Numbered from the stretch's first letter, positions 43,261-54,374 are shown. The stretch: 64,000 bases of DNA from Wolfiporia cocos (GCA_029448655.1 JACCLO010000002.1:62001-126000), one strand, 5' to 3'. A program made the numbers and translations. The notes: generated by a model not told the origin, from the letters alone.

Positions 43261-44350
43261 TGACACAGTATGCCTGTGGGACTCACCAAGTGCCTATATT
43301 CTTGAGATAAGGCGACTTAGAGAGGAGGTATACCAGCGCAGCAGGATGTGAGAGGTTATTCTACGGCGCAAGCCGAGAGAATAATAGAACTAAGGTTAAA
43401 GGGCGTCAAGCCCCTACTTATATACATGTTTATGCGGATGGCGCGTGCTACTAGCTAGTACTACCATTCCGGGTTATGTGGCTTTGCCAAGAGGCGAAGC
43501 GCTATCTTATCTGATGTTTATGGACTCTATCTACAATGGCCGTGATGGGCCCTAATGGCCGCACCAATCGTAGGAGAGGGATTTGTGTATATTATCATAT
43601 GAACGCGGGCGCAGCCCGGGTATATGGGAAGCCGGTTGCCGGATACCGTGAGGTATAATGGCGATTGGCCGGTCTTCGTGTGATGACCAAGGCGAGGCGC
43701 CGAGGTCGTTATGCCATTGGACGGGAAGTACCGTGGCATGTGTTACAGCCCGGACCGGATGGTTACCGGGGCATGTATTGGTCTTAGCCGTGAGGCGAGG
43801 ACCGGTGTTTGGGCTACGCCGTGATGGCAGAAGCCCGGGACTTGGAGAACGCCGAGTCCGTGGGATGGCCGAGAAGGCCGAGCCTATAGCGATATTGCCT
43901 TGGTGCTAATATAGTGCTATTTGGCCGTGTTGCCATTATTATGCGAAGGCGTGGCGCGCCTGAGATGCCATTGTGATCAAGGATCTTATGGCGGTGGGAA
44001 GCCGGGAAGGCCGACCCAATAGTACAAGGCCGCGAGGCACTGTTTGTACATGTGGACATTATTATGCGAGCGTGCCGCGCTCGGCCTATCATTATGATCT
44101 AGGATCTATGACGTGGCTGGTCTTGCTCTGACGGGCGAGACCTGTATGACGTAGCTGTAACTATGCTATTGGACCGGAAGGTGCCGTAGCGTTATGTAAG
44201 CTGGTCATGTGTTTGACGAGCCCAGTTAAGAGCTTGTCGTGGTGGCAATGGGAGTTAACCCGTAGATAACTTGTAGGTAGACGTATAAATCCCAGGTAAA
44301 TTGCTATAATCGTAGGAAAAATGCTATAAGTCCCAGATAAATCTGTGACA
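43261..44350 (-). repeat. 3' LTR of H
   Basis: 1090 bp, minus strand TGTCACAGATTTATC...ACTGTGTCA. Short open frames inside (for example 43658-43909) recur in the other LTR and are not genes. Confidence 0.93.
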
Positions 44351-44418
44351 TTACCCCCGCTTTAGGTTTCATCGTCCCTGATGAAACTATTCCTCATTGT
44401 GTACGTCCCAAGAGCGGT

Positions 44419-44632
44419 ATAACGCGTGATGACGATGTGTCAAATGCCGTTATGGTGCTGCTTCAATTTGTCAATTGAACAGGGATAAATGGGAGTTTCA
44501 GGACTTGTGGATGGAGCCTGAGCGTGGAAGGCGATTTATTCCTTATTGATTTGTAACGCGTGATAGCAGAGTGCTAAATGCCGTTACTAGCGATTATCAA
44601 CGCGTGATGACCGAGAGGTCAAATGCCGTTGT
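44419..44632 (-). ncRNA. Three covarying hairpins in H
   Basis: Each has outer arms around AACG...CGTT and an inner stem. Copy 1 (44419-44453): ATAACG/CGTTAT and TGAC/GTCA. Copy 2 (44553-44587): GTAACG/CGTTAC and TAGC/GCTA. Copy 3 (44598-44631): CAACG/CGTTG and TGACC/GGTCA. The joining bases CGTGA and AATGC are conserved while paired bases change in pairs. Confidence 0.75.
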
Positions 44633-47600
44633 TAGGGAGGTGTAGTCGTGTTACTAGAGTGTATTGTCATTGTGCACGCGGATCCTAAGAGGAAGGGCTT
44701 TCCTGTTATCGCTGAAGATGTTCAAGTGCCTTTTCGCGACCTTTGTCGGATTGTTGCTTTTGCTTATGACGTTACTCGTAGTAGAAGGCGATATGGAAAT
44801 GTTCCTCATATAGTGCCTTTGAGTCTACTTGTAATCTGTACTCCTAATAGCTTGCCAAGCGTATTGGAGGGTGCATTGTGTCGTTGTACGTGTTTCGGAT
44901 AGCATTGTGCGATATTCCTTAGAGTGAGGGCTTCACTGTTAGCTCTGGAGATTTTCTAGTGTCTCTTCGAGCCCTTTGGCGGATATGTTGCTTATGCGTA
45001 GTACCCATTGAGTGTAACATAGCGGTGCTTTTTCGACGTCTATTGCCTAGCGGTGAATGGGATTGCAAGTTCCTTCATTCGCGTGGCGGGTGTCTTAGGC
45101 TTTGTGCTTGTACAGGGGTAATCCTACTTTGTACGACTTATGCGGTTGAATGGTTATTAAAGGACGTCGCCTTATGAACGTTTATGAGGCGTCGCCTCCC
45201 TAGTATCGCAAGTACTAAGCGTGTGACATTTGTCAATGCCCATTTGTTACAGGGGTTGTGTCCCCTAGTTAGATTGCTTCTATGTAGCGATCTCTTCGGA
45301 GTCGTAAGTTCCGGGATGAAGCTGTGCCTTCGTGGTTGTATGCACTATTTATTAACGAGTAGGCTTCTCGTGTAAAACCCCATAGTATAGGTACTAATCA
45401 ATGCTTATGATTGTATTCCCTAGACTGTAGTGTCGTTGCCGTAGTGAGGCCTTATTGGGTAACCGTGAGAACATACATCCTTGTCAGGAGTTGTCTCGTA
45501 AAGGTATATCCCGTAAGGGCTGAGGTCACGTGATGGCGATGACGGTAGTTTCCAATGTGCTTGTATGTCGTTAAAGTCGTTCTTCGATTGAGTATGACAT
45601 TGTAAGCGTGGGAACTGGGATGATCGTGGGGGAGGATATATTTCGCTATTGGATGGATAGCTACTATATTCCTATTACAGGGTTGTCGTCCATATACGAA
45701 TAGGACAGTACGAGCATGAATGAGGGTAATCAGGCCTCTTAGTGCATGTCGTTTGGTGCTTTCAAGACCGTGAGGTACTGTTGTAAGCGTGGGATAGCGG
45801 ACTTTTGAAGGTCCAGAATGCGGATTTAGGGTTCTCACCCCCTCTTCCACGTTTGATCTCCCGATCAAACCTATTCCGTTGGTTTTGGTTTTTAAAGAGG
45901 TTAAACCGCCTCTATAACCCAAATAAGGGTGGGTGGATGTGGGCCGAGGGTATTATTTGACATATATCCATGTACGGCTGTATCCAGGTCGCTCGCATAT
46001 GCGACCAGATTTTTTATACTAAGGTTTCCCATGCCCTAGTTTGTCGATACCGAAGAGTTTCTCAGGCTCTTGTTCGGTGTAGTGACGAGATGTATTCCTA
46101 ATCGGAAGATAGGAAACAGATCCGGATTTATTTATTACGTGTCTCGACGACGTAGGTTTCCGTAAACCAAGCAATTGTAATGATATCCGATTGCCAAATC
46201 GGAGTGATTGTCCTATAAGATGGGGCTCATCTGTTACTTCGGAGGATTTTCGAGTTTCCTTTTGAAGCCTTTTGCGGACGATCGCATTTTATTGCTAGTG
46301 TGAATTTCCAAATACAGTTGTTCTCCCCACAGAGAAAAGGTCGTATTGGAGTGAAATCGTAAGTGAGATAGCTAGTCTCGTGACAATATTTGCGAGTGGC
46401 GTGCGAATTTGTCGATTTCGATTCGGGGGGGGGGACCGGTTTGGGACCGGTGTGATTTCGGCGATGTGCGAAAATGCCGAATGAAGTGTGATTCTGGAAG
46501 TCTTGACGACCTCCGCTACACTTCAAGGGAACGCGTATCAATAGCGTGTGTCCCTTGTTTTCCCTTCCTCTAACCCAGATTGCGAGATTCAATTAAGTAA
46601 TCTATTGCGATCTGTTTGTATGTGGAACGCCGGTGAGAACGGCAGTGTTTCCAATTATTTATAGACGCTTGTCAGACGTCTCTTCCCAAACGGACGGTAA
46701 TTTCCTTGCCAGGAATTCCGTTACCGAAAGGGGTGCCCCCGTTCTAAGGTTCTTAACGAATGAAATGACCGTGACTAATGCTCAATAACCCGAATCCCCT
46801 TTTCAGGAGCGAAGACCGAAGTCAAACGGGCGCCGACGGATTTATGGGTAATCCTTATCGACTTGGTAATAGGTATTTCCCACAGTAATGATAGTTATAA
46901 GCATATATTAACCATAGCGTACACGTTCCTACGTCGGGCAAGGTACTAGTATCGTTGTTCGATTAACTAAGTGTACCTAAGACGAGAAAGGTTGCTTTTT
47001 TATGTACATAAGCGACCTTAACCAGGCTAGATAACCTGGGAACCAGACGGTGACGCAGGATGTCCAAGGTTGAATACAAATGCTATTGGGCGGTTACTAA
47101 GCTACTTTACAAAGTAAGTAAACTACTGGAGCCGCCGCTAAAACCATATATTAACTACTATTGACTGGGATACCAGGGTACCTAGAAGAGCGAGTCATCA
47201 GCGAACTATCGCTGAGTGGTCATATTCATTGAACACAATAAGAACGGGGGCATGGTTAGGGGCAACCTCTTGAGGGTTGCCGCGCGGAATTAAACCGCCA
47301 GGTGTCTTCATAGATGCGCAGACCCTGTGCCAAGAGGCGGAGATATTCGCTTGTGCTTGGAACAGAGGCGCTCGCTCCAGGGGTAGGGTCGGTGGTTGCC
47401 AGAATTTGATCGTCTGGACCACATGGTTGGGAAGAAGATACACCGCCCTTCCCCTAAACAGGAGGAGAGCGGGAAAGTGGGCCGCAGTATTGCACCGCAG
47501 CCCTTACCACGCCTCAATGGCAAGGCTTGCCGTATTAGGCCCCACTTGTGTCCATCAAGGGCAACTCCTCTGTCGATCAAAGATCGCGCTTTAACGAGCG

Positions 47601-48210
47601 CTCCACGCATCTAAGATGGTGGGCCACGCCGCAGGCTTCCAGAGGGACCCTCAGATCCAGTTTCCCGTGGTGAGCACGCCGAGCCGCCCGGAGGACTGAC
47701 GCTATTGGCTACCGCTCAGTGACCTAGGCCGGCGCGGCCTTGCGAGCCGCGCCACCTCACCACTTTAATCCAATTAAGGATCCAAAGCGGGCCCCTTACG
47801 CCTGGGGATCGGCTTGCAAGATTCCCACGCCGCCATAATGGCGACTCTACTGGTAGAGATGGGGCGCTGAACAGCGCTTGCCATGTCAGGGGGTTGGGCG
47901 CGCACAGGCAGACCGTCCCCTCTTCCCAGTAGATGGGTCTCAAACGCTGGCACCCACAATCCTTGTCAGGATGGGGCGCCTCTCCTTAACCCTGGAGTCC
48001 GGGTTTGCAGGACCGCACCGCTGATTAGGCAGGCGCAGCCCCACTGGGTGGCAGGGGGATCAAACCCCCGCCGCTAGTATCCCCCAGAACCCAACCATTA
48101 AGCATACAACCCTTGTCAGGGCTGCAGAGGCAGAGAGGGGCGCAATCTCAGACACCTGTGGGGGGAAAAACCCCAGGCCCAACCAATTAAGGAAGGGCGG
48201 GGGGGTAGGA

Positions 48211-48222
48211 AGTTCTATTATT
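48211..48222 (-). promoter_or_regulatory. Self-complementary primer site of H
   Basis: Minus strand AATAATAGAACT, 1 nt after the 5' LTR. It is the exact complement of LTR motif AGTTCTATTATT at 48354-48343, which begins 33 nt after the TATA box (48387). Same geometry as B with compensating base changes. Confidence 0.78.
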
Positions 48223-48223
48223 A

Positions 48224-49313
48224 TGACACAGTATGCCTGTGGGACTCACCAAGTGCCTATATTCTTGAGATAAGGCGACTTAGAGAGGAGGTATACCAGC
48301 GCAGCAGGATGTGAGAGGTTATTCTACGGCGCAAGCCGAGAGAATAATAGAACTAAGGTTAAAGGGCGTCAAGCCCCTACTTATATACATGTTTATGCGG
48401 ATGGCGCGTGCTACTAGCTAGTACTACCATTCCGGGTTATGTGGCTTTGCCAAGAGGCGAAGCGCTATCTTATCTGATGTTTATGGACTCTATCTACAAT
48501 GGCCGTGATGGGCCCTAATGGCCGCACCAATCGTAGGAGAGGGATTTGTGTATATTATCATATGAACGCGGGCGCAGCCCGGGTATATGGGAAGCCGGTT
48601 GCCGGATACCGTGAGGTATAATGGCGATTGGCCGGTCTTCGTGTGATGACCAAGGCGAGGCGCCGAGGTCGTTATGCCATTGGACGGGAAGTACCGTGGC
48701 ATGTGTTACAGCCCGGACCGGATGGTTACCGGGGCATGTATTGGTCTTAGCCGTGAGGCGAGGACCGGTGTTTGGGCTACGCCGTGATGGCAGAAGCCCG
48801 GGACTTGGAGAACGCCGAGTCCGTGGGATGGCCGAGAAGGCCGAGCCTATAGCGATATTGCCTTGGTGCTAATATAGTGCTATTTGGCCGTGTTGCCATT
48901 ATTATGCGAAGGCGTGGCGCGCCTGAGATGCCATTGTGATCAAGGATCTTATGGCGGTGGGAAGCCGGGAAGGCCGACCCAATAGTACAAGGCCGCGAGG
49001 CACTGTTTGTACATGTGGACATTATTATGCGAGCGTGCCGCGCTCGGCCTATCATTATGATCTAGGATCTATGACGTGGCTGGTCTTGCTCTGACGGGCG
49101 AGACCTGTATGACGTAGCTGTAACTATGCTATTGGACCGGAAGGTGCCGTAGCGTTATGTAAGCTGGTCATGTGTTTGACGAGCCCAGTTAAGAGCTTGT
49201 CGTGGTGGCAATGGGAGTTAACCCGTAGATAACTTGTAGGTAGACGTATAAATCCCAGGTAAATTGCTATAATCGTAGGAAAAATGCTATAAGTCCCAGA
49301 TAAATCTGTGACA
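48224..49313 (-). repeat. 5' LTR of H
   Basis: 1090 bp, same as 43261-44350, with core promoter CATGTATATAAG (minus strand, 48391-48380). Confidence 0.93.
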
Positions 49314-49769
49314 CCCCAGACTAGCAAGTAATAGAGAAGAGACTAAGAGGAATGCAATGAATAGAAGCCCCCACGCCCAAGTAGGACGCAGCAGGCTTTG
49401 TCGTCAAGGACCCTGCACGCGAAGACAAGCAGCAGAGGGATAATAAAGAGGTGACCAGGGGACACGCCCCCTAGGCCAAAATCTTAAGTAATCCTCAGAC
49501 GTCGCCTGTATATATACATGTAGAGACCCCCTAGCTAAGACCTTTTGTCTACCCTAAAGAGACGGTCTGTGCACAATAAGAATCATGTGACTACAGAGGT
49601 AACTAGGTAACGTGCTACTCAAGATGCTACAACGTGACCGTATGAAAGCGAGATATAAAGACTTTTATCTACGTATGCACGTGATACCTCCAGCGATGGT
49701 TTTCAAGCCTAGAAATCGGAATATAAATCGCAAAAATAAGGGAAAAATCACAATATATTTCTTGTGACA

Positions 49770-49905
49770 GTTCGAAATATAAGAGAGGATAAAGATCACT
49801 CTCTGATTGTCGTTCTGGAATGACGTTTCGTACATCGTAAACCAGGAATTGCACTGGTTTATGAAGTTCTGCATGTCGGATCGTTCCCCGTCAAATACGT
49901 CTGTC
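49770..49905 (-). pseudogene. Gypsy Gag fragment R
   Basis: Minus-strand frame reading VFDGERSDMQNFINQCNSW and QRVIFILSYIS, the typical start of a gypsy capsid domain. It is not part of K, whose Gag is complete elsewhere. It abuts the F LTR on the left and the oppositely oriented element J on the right, so it is a remnant caught between rearrangements. Confidence 0.65.
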
Positions 49906-50853
49906 CACTACTACTACCTCGGAGAAGAAGAAGAGTGCACCCGAAGACCCGGACACCAAGCCACTACCGGCAGGTGCTCCGAAGGGGTCGAAATGGGTAA
50001 AGAACAAGTTCAACAAGCTTGTTCTATGGTGGCCGCCCCACCAGTGCACCAAATGCGGGCGTTCGAACTGTACCTTCCCCGAGGACAAGTGCAAGTGGGT
50101 CGACAAGGCCAAGACGGGCACGAAGGGGGCTCAACAATCTACCAGCGGCAACCCCCCCGCATACAAACAGCAGTCCGGCCAAAAAGGCGGCCGCTTCGTC
50201 AAGGTGACCACGACCGAAACATGGATCCCCGTGTCACAGAATCTCAGAAATAGGTACCCCCCCCCTGTCTCGAACCAAGGGACTCATGGTACATACGTCA
50301 CGTGTCATAGAATGGACTCTGTAGAAGTAGCGTAGCGGTATAGGTGCCTACCCCGCTGTACAGGTCACATGGTTGTGGCTTACATAAGTAGCACATGACT
50401 TAGGAGCGCTAACGCTGCGCACAGACCCTGCCTTTAGGGCGGGTCTCTAGTAGATATGCGACGTCTCCTCATGTACTTAAGCCGCGACGTTCTGGGGCTT
50501 ACTCCCCAGAACTGTTATTCTAGACGTTGGGGCGTTTCCCTCATTACTCTAAGTCTTATGCGTGCTAGTCTGGGGGTCCCACCTTGCCTTGGTAGAAGGC
50601 CCTGATAGACGGTACGCCCTTAGGCGTTTTATGTCACCCCGACAGCGAAGAAGAATCTTTGGGCTCTTCCCCAGCCCCGTCCTCCGCGCGCATTGAAGAA
50701 GTTGTGGAGAAACCAGCAAGCAGTACGCTGGTAACGGCCCCAGTAGGTACACCGCCTAACTGGGGCACACAATACATTCCCTGGACATCGATAGTCCAGC
50801 AAACTCCGGAGCGCCCTGCAAACGCTCCGGGTTTTCCCCTTCAGCACATGTGA
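49906..50853 (+). pseudogene. gag: Gag C-terminus of J (split by V)
   Basis: Frame with SEKKKSAPEDPD, WVKNKFNKLVLWW, then the Cys cluster CTKCGRSNCTFPEDKC. It is interrupted at 50231 by V and resumes at 50642 (DSEEESLGSSPAPSS), ending LQHM-stop at ATGTGA (50848-50853). The N-terminal capsid part is missing. Confidence 0.8.
50232..50636 (+). repeat. Solo LTR V in J gag
   Basis: 405 bp, TGTCACAGAAT...TTTATGTCA, duplication CCCCG (50227-50231 and 50637-50641). Internal blocks such as GGGGCTTACTCCCC recall family N. Confidence 0.85.
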
Positions 50854-50873
50854 ACCCTTGCCCATGTGTGCTG
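50829..50873 (+). promoter_or_regulatory. -1 ribosomal frameshift signal, J gag/pol
   Basis: G_GGT_TTT at 50829-50835 in gag phase, spacer CCCCTT, stem CAGCACATG (50842-50850), 12-nt loop TGAACCCTTGCC carrying the gag stop, then CATG-TG-TGCTG (50863-50873) with a 2-nt bulge. Confidence 0.85.
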
Positions 50874-53133
50874 TGTACTAGCATAATGGCCCGAACTGTA
50901 GACCCTCTTGTAAATGACTGTTATAAATTGTATCAGTTTTATGAGAACAATGCGCGTGATAAGTCTAGATCCTTCCAAGTATGGGTCGACTTATGGGTTT
51001 ACGGCCAAAAAGTGCAAGGCTTAGCATTAATCGACTCCGGTGCTACGCTCTCAGTCATCAACTCAGACTTTGTTGAAAAACATGGTCTAGTTACCCACGA
51101 TAAGAAAGACCCCTTTTGGATCCACAACGCCGACGGATCTTACCACAAAAATGGTCTTATAAAGAAATCGGTTAAAGGATATATGCAACACGGAGAACAC
51201 AAGGAAAGGGTATTCCTTACCGTGATGAAAATCCACAACCTCGACATTATCTTAGGGTATGACTGGCTTCAGAAACACAACCCAGAATTCAACTGGGTCA
51301 CCGGACAAATGAAATATCGAGACCCTACGGCAGAGTCCCATGCTAAGGAGAATCCATCCTCAGAAGAAGAAGTCGTTGCTGAGGAAGAGGAAGAAACAGA
51401 ACAACGCGACATTTGGGATTCCACGCTAGACGCAATCGGAGATGGAAATCCCGATGATCCATTTATTAAATGGATTGGAACATTGGCAAACGAGGAATTG
51501 GTACTCCTCGTTGGTATGGTAGGAGAAATCCACCAAGGAAAAACGGACGCTGCTCAGGAAAAATGGAAGCAGCTTGTGCCTAAACGGTATTGGAATTTTG
51601 GTCCAACGGTGTTCTCTCAGAAAGCATCAGAGAGACTCCCCACTCAAAAGTCATACGATCACGCAATCGACTTTAAGGAAGGAGCACCGTTACCAACTCC
51701 GGCAAAACCGTATTCACTATCGCCGAAGGAGGAAAACTCCCTTCGTGATTGGATAGCAGAAGAGAAGCGGAAGGGATATATCCGCGACTCACTGTCACCC
51801 CTAGCAAGCCCAGTATTTTTCGTAGCCAAGAAAGATGGAACCCTGCGCATGGTTATTGATTACCGAAAATTGAACGACATAACGGTGGACAATAAATATC
51901 CAATCCCCAGAATATCGGATCTTATCGACCAGTTATCCTCAGCATCGATCTTTACAAAAATCGGTTTACGCTGGGGATACAACAATGTAAGAATCCGTGA
52001 AGGAGACGAATGGAAAACAGCATTCGTCACCAAACAGGGATTGTATGAGGCCACAGTAATGTATTTCGGTTTCAAGAACGCGCCAGGAACTTTCCAAGCC
52101 ATGATGAATGACGTCCTAAAGGATTTCATCGCAACTGGGAAAGTAATCGTATACTTGGACGACATACTAATCTTTGGAAACGATTTGGAAGAACATCATC
52201 GAATCACCGAAGCAGTCCTGAAAAGGCTGCAAGACAACGACCTATACGCCGAACCAGAAAAATGCTTCTTCGAACAAAGCAGCATAGAATATCTGGGAAT
52301 GATCATCTCTAAAGGAAGAATTGAGATGGACCCTTCAAAGCTAGGCGGAGTCTTACAGTGGCCACAGCCCACTAAGGTGAAGGAAGGAGGAAGTTCAAGC
52401 CTTTTTAGGCTTTGCGAACTTTTATCGACGGTTCATCAAGGACTTCTCGAAAATAGTGAAGCCCTTAACATCGTTAACGAAGAAATCGGAGAAATGGCAT
52501 TGGGATGGTGAACAAGAAGAAGCTTTCCAACAGCTCAAAACGGCATTTACAACTGCCCCCGTCCTACGAATTCCGGATAAGGAACAACAGTTCCGAGTAG
52601 AAGCCGACGCATCAGATTTCGCAACAGGAGCAGTCCTGTCACAGTGGTCACCGGAGGACCAGAAATGGCATCCGTGTGCATTTTACTCCGCTGCAATGAC
52701 AGCACCTGAACGGAACTACGAAATCTATGATAAAGAAATGCTAGCAATCATTCGAGCACTAGAGGAATGGCGGCACTACTTAGAAGGACATCCAAAGAAA
52801 TTCGAAGTATGGTCAGATCACCTAAATCTACATACTTCAAGACGGCACAGAAGCTAACACGGAGACAAGCGCGATGGGCACTTTACCTATACCATTTCAA
52901 CTTTGAAATGCATAAGCCAGGAAAGACTATGCTCACTGCAGACCCTCTGTCCAGGAGGCCAGACCATGAAGAGGGGGTGGAACTCGATAATATTCTATCA
53001 AAACCAGAATTTTTTGTCAAATTCGTGCAAGAACTTGCTGTCCTTGCAATCGAGCCCTCTCATGCGTCAACGGTCCCAGACGACAGTCTCCAAAGGGAAA
53101 TACGCAAAGCATTGCTAGACGACGAGGTAACCA
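50835..53133 (+). pseudogene. pol: Pol of J: protease, RT, RNase H, broken
   Basis: The frame runs from the slippery site through NPCPCVLC to 52511. Aspartic protease (LIDSGATLSVIN), RT with [11 protein letters not shown] motif A reads FTKIGLRWGYNN where the catalytic Asp is replaced by Gly. A short tandem duplication (GGAAGGA) near 52384 shifts the frame; RNase H (VEADASDFATGAV) follows in the new frame from 52456, and a second shift near 52830 breaks it again. It stops at LLDDEVT, without integrase. Confidence 0.88.
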
Positions 53134-53252
53134 CACACCTTTCAGTGACAGTAGGTGACGGTTCAGGTCAACCGGCTTGTACCAACCCCTAACGGTTCAG
53201 GTCAGCCGGTCGTCGGCCCATGCCCTAACCGTCCGGCCTACCGTCGGGTGGG

Positions 53253-53533
53253 CCGACGTCTTCTGTGACCAGACGGTTGCAACAGTTGTGGGTGGGCCCA
53301 AGACTGCTGCGACTAGATGGTTGTGACGGTTGCGGGTCGGCCCACAACCACCGTGACCGGATGGTTATGACGGTCGTGGGTCGGCCCACGACTTCCGCGA
53401 CCAGACGGTTGTGACAGTTGTGGGTCGGCCCACGACCATCATGACTTGACGGTCGTGATGCTTGCGGGTCGGCCCACCAATGCTGTGACCAAATGATTGT
53501 GACAGTTGTGGGTCGCCCCACCAATGCCGCAAT
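53253..53533 (+). repeat. 44-bp minisatellite
   Basis: Six full units starting at 53253, 53297, 53341, 53385, 53429 and 53473, plus a partial one. The core is GACCAGACGGTTGTGAC...GTGGGTCGGCCCAC. Units differ at several bases. A 34-nt repeat with ACGGTTCAGGTCA lies just upstream (53157-53227). Confidence 0.9.
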
Positions 53534-53540
53534 TTCCCCT

Positions 53541-53896
53541 TCATAGTTGATGACAATGTCAACTACAGGAAGGGACATGGTGATGGTTTGTTGATGGGAG
53601 CTGGCAAAAGAGTGATGACCTGCATTGTTCTTGCATTATTTGATGCATCAGTCACAAATTCCACAGCTTCCAAAGTTCCATCCCAAACAGCCTCAAGACT
53701 TGGGATTGCCACAATCATGCTTCATGTGGAGTGTACAGATACATTTATCCATGGTGAGTTCTTAATTTATGTGTATCAGGTATCCCAACACATCTACCAG
53801 ATGCCAGGGATATCATCAAGGAAGCCATAGAAGACAATTCCCTCATGGTATTGGGCAAGACCATTAGTGGCCAGGGACACCAAAGGAGATGGTGCA
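53541..53896 (+). pseudogene. Fragment of an unknown protein gene, plus strand
   Basis: Two coherent stretches: KRVMTCIVLALFDASVTNS, ATIMLHVECTDTFIHGE (to 53753) and IPTHLPDARDIIKEAIEDN (53780-53890). A frame gap lies between them. I do not recognise the family. No start is visible. Confidence 0.4.
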
Positions 53897-54079
53897 GATG
53901 ATATGCCCATTAGGACACTGTCCAATTTCTCCATCCATGAATGGTACAGCCAGCAACTCATAGACATTGCTTGTCTCATGACTGTCAACATGAATTCCAA
54001 AATCCATACATGTACACCTGACTGCTGTGCCTGCAGCAGCTGAAATGTCATTGAGTTTACCTGTTCCAAGATGAAGCAA
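53870..54079 (-). pseudogene. Fragment of an unknown protein gene, minus strand
   Basis: Open frame with LHLGTGKLNDISAAAGTAV, TSNVYELLAVPFMDGEI and CPNGHIICTISFGVPG. It looks like real protein, is opposite in strand to the preceding fragment and has no intact start or end. 54080-54374 shows nothing further. Confidence 0.4.
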
Positions 54080-54374
54080 AAACTGTTGCCTTACATTCCA
54101 GTTTATTTCTTTGTCTGGTTCAAATTGATTTTCTCCTCACAATGAAGCAATGAAAAAATCATATATTATACATTTATACAATGCACAAAAGGTAATACAG
54201 TTGTATGCTGACCGGAACTGCTCAGTCAGACCCACCGATATCCATATCTGTGTCCTCATCACCTGTAAAGATATTGGTGGTGAGCATTCCCCTTTTTAAG
54301 CCTCCTCAGAGTACCAATGCTCACCTTGCCCACTGGCAACAGGAGAATCCAGTTGCGATGACAAGTGGGTGTCA

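Larger units (their letters stand above)
44351..48223 (-). ncRNA. H interior: long structured non-coding RNA
   Basis: No frame above about 160 codons and none resembling Gag, PR, RT or IN. At the 3' side (44351-44387) it has the polypurine tract and hairpin GTTTCATC-GTCCCT-GATGAAAC. It contains three covarying hairpins (44419-44631), three diverged copies of a 67-nt block (about 44696, 44928, 46223), duplicated GTAAGCGTGGGA (45605, 45784), TGACAA-loop hairpins (45478, 47959, 48110) and a related loop hairpin TTCC-TTGCCA-GGAA (46702-46715, plus strand). 47250-48190 resembles the leader of B. The transcript probably acts as a packaged genome only. Confidence 0.75.
43261..49313 (-). mobile_element. 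Non-coding LTR retrotransposon H (LARD-like), complete
   Basis: Two 1090-bp LTRs in the same phase (constant offset 4963, no difference seen) flank a 3.87-kb interior without gag or pol. Perfect duplication CCCCA (43256-43260 and 49314-49318) inside the F LTR. It retains a self-priming site, structured leader, 3' hairpin and polypurine tract. Identical LTRs mean very recent movement, so enzymes must have come from another element. Confidence 0.93.
43087..49769 (-). repeat. F-family LTR, recombinant junction 2, split by H
   Basis: Left arm 43087-43260 and right arm 49319-49769, about 625 bp once H and its duplication are removed. Left flank is K ORF1 (GGAAG), right flank a different Gag fragment (GTTCG). 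As at F junction 1 there is no target duplication and the two flanks are unrelated. Confidence 0.8.
49906..53133 (+). mobile_element. Gypsy element J, truncated at both ends
   Basis: Plus-strand remnant with the gag C-terminus, frameshift signal, protease, RT and RNase H, ending before integrase at about 53133. No LTR of its own is seen. Solo LTR V lies in gag. Confidence 0.85.

Noticed and set aside
43527..44092. Open frames of 70-92 codons in both H LTRs (also 48490-49055)
   Set aside because: They are duplicated because they lie in the LTRs, overlap on both strands and have no start context or protein-like features.
47250..48190. tRNA or rRNA genes in the structured right part of H
   Set aside because: Many small hairpins, but no cloverleaf, CCA end or recognisable rRNA segment; similarity is to the B leader.
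53253..53533. CRISPR array
   Set aside because: Units are contiguous without unique spacers, and the genome is eukaryotic.
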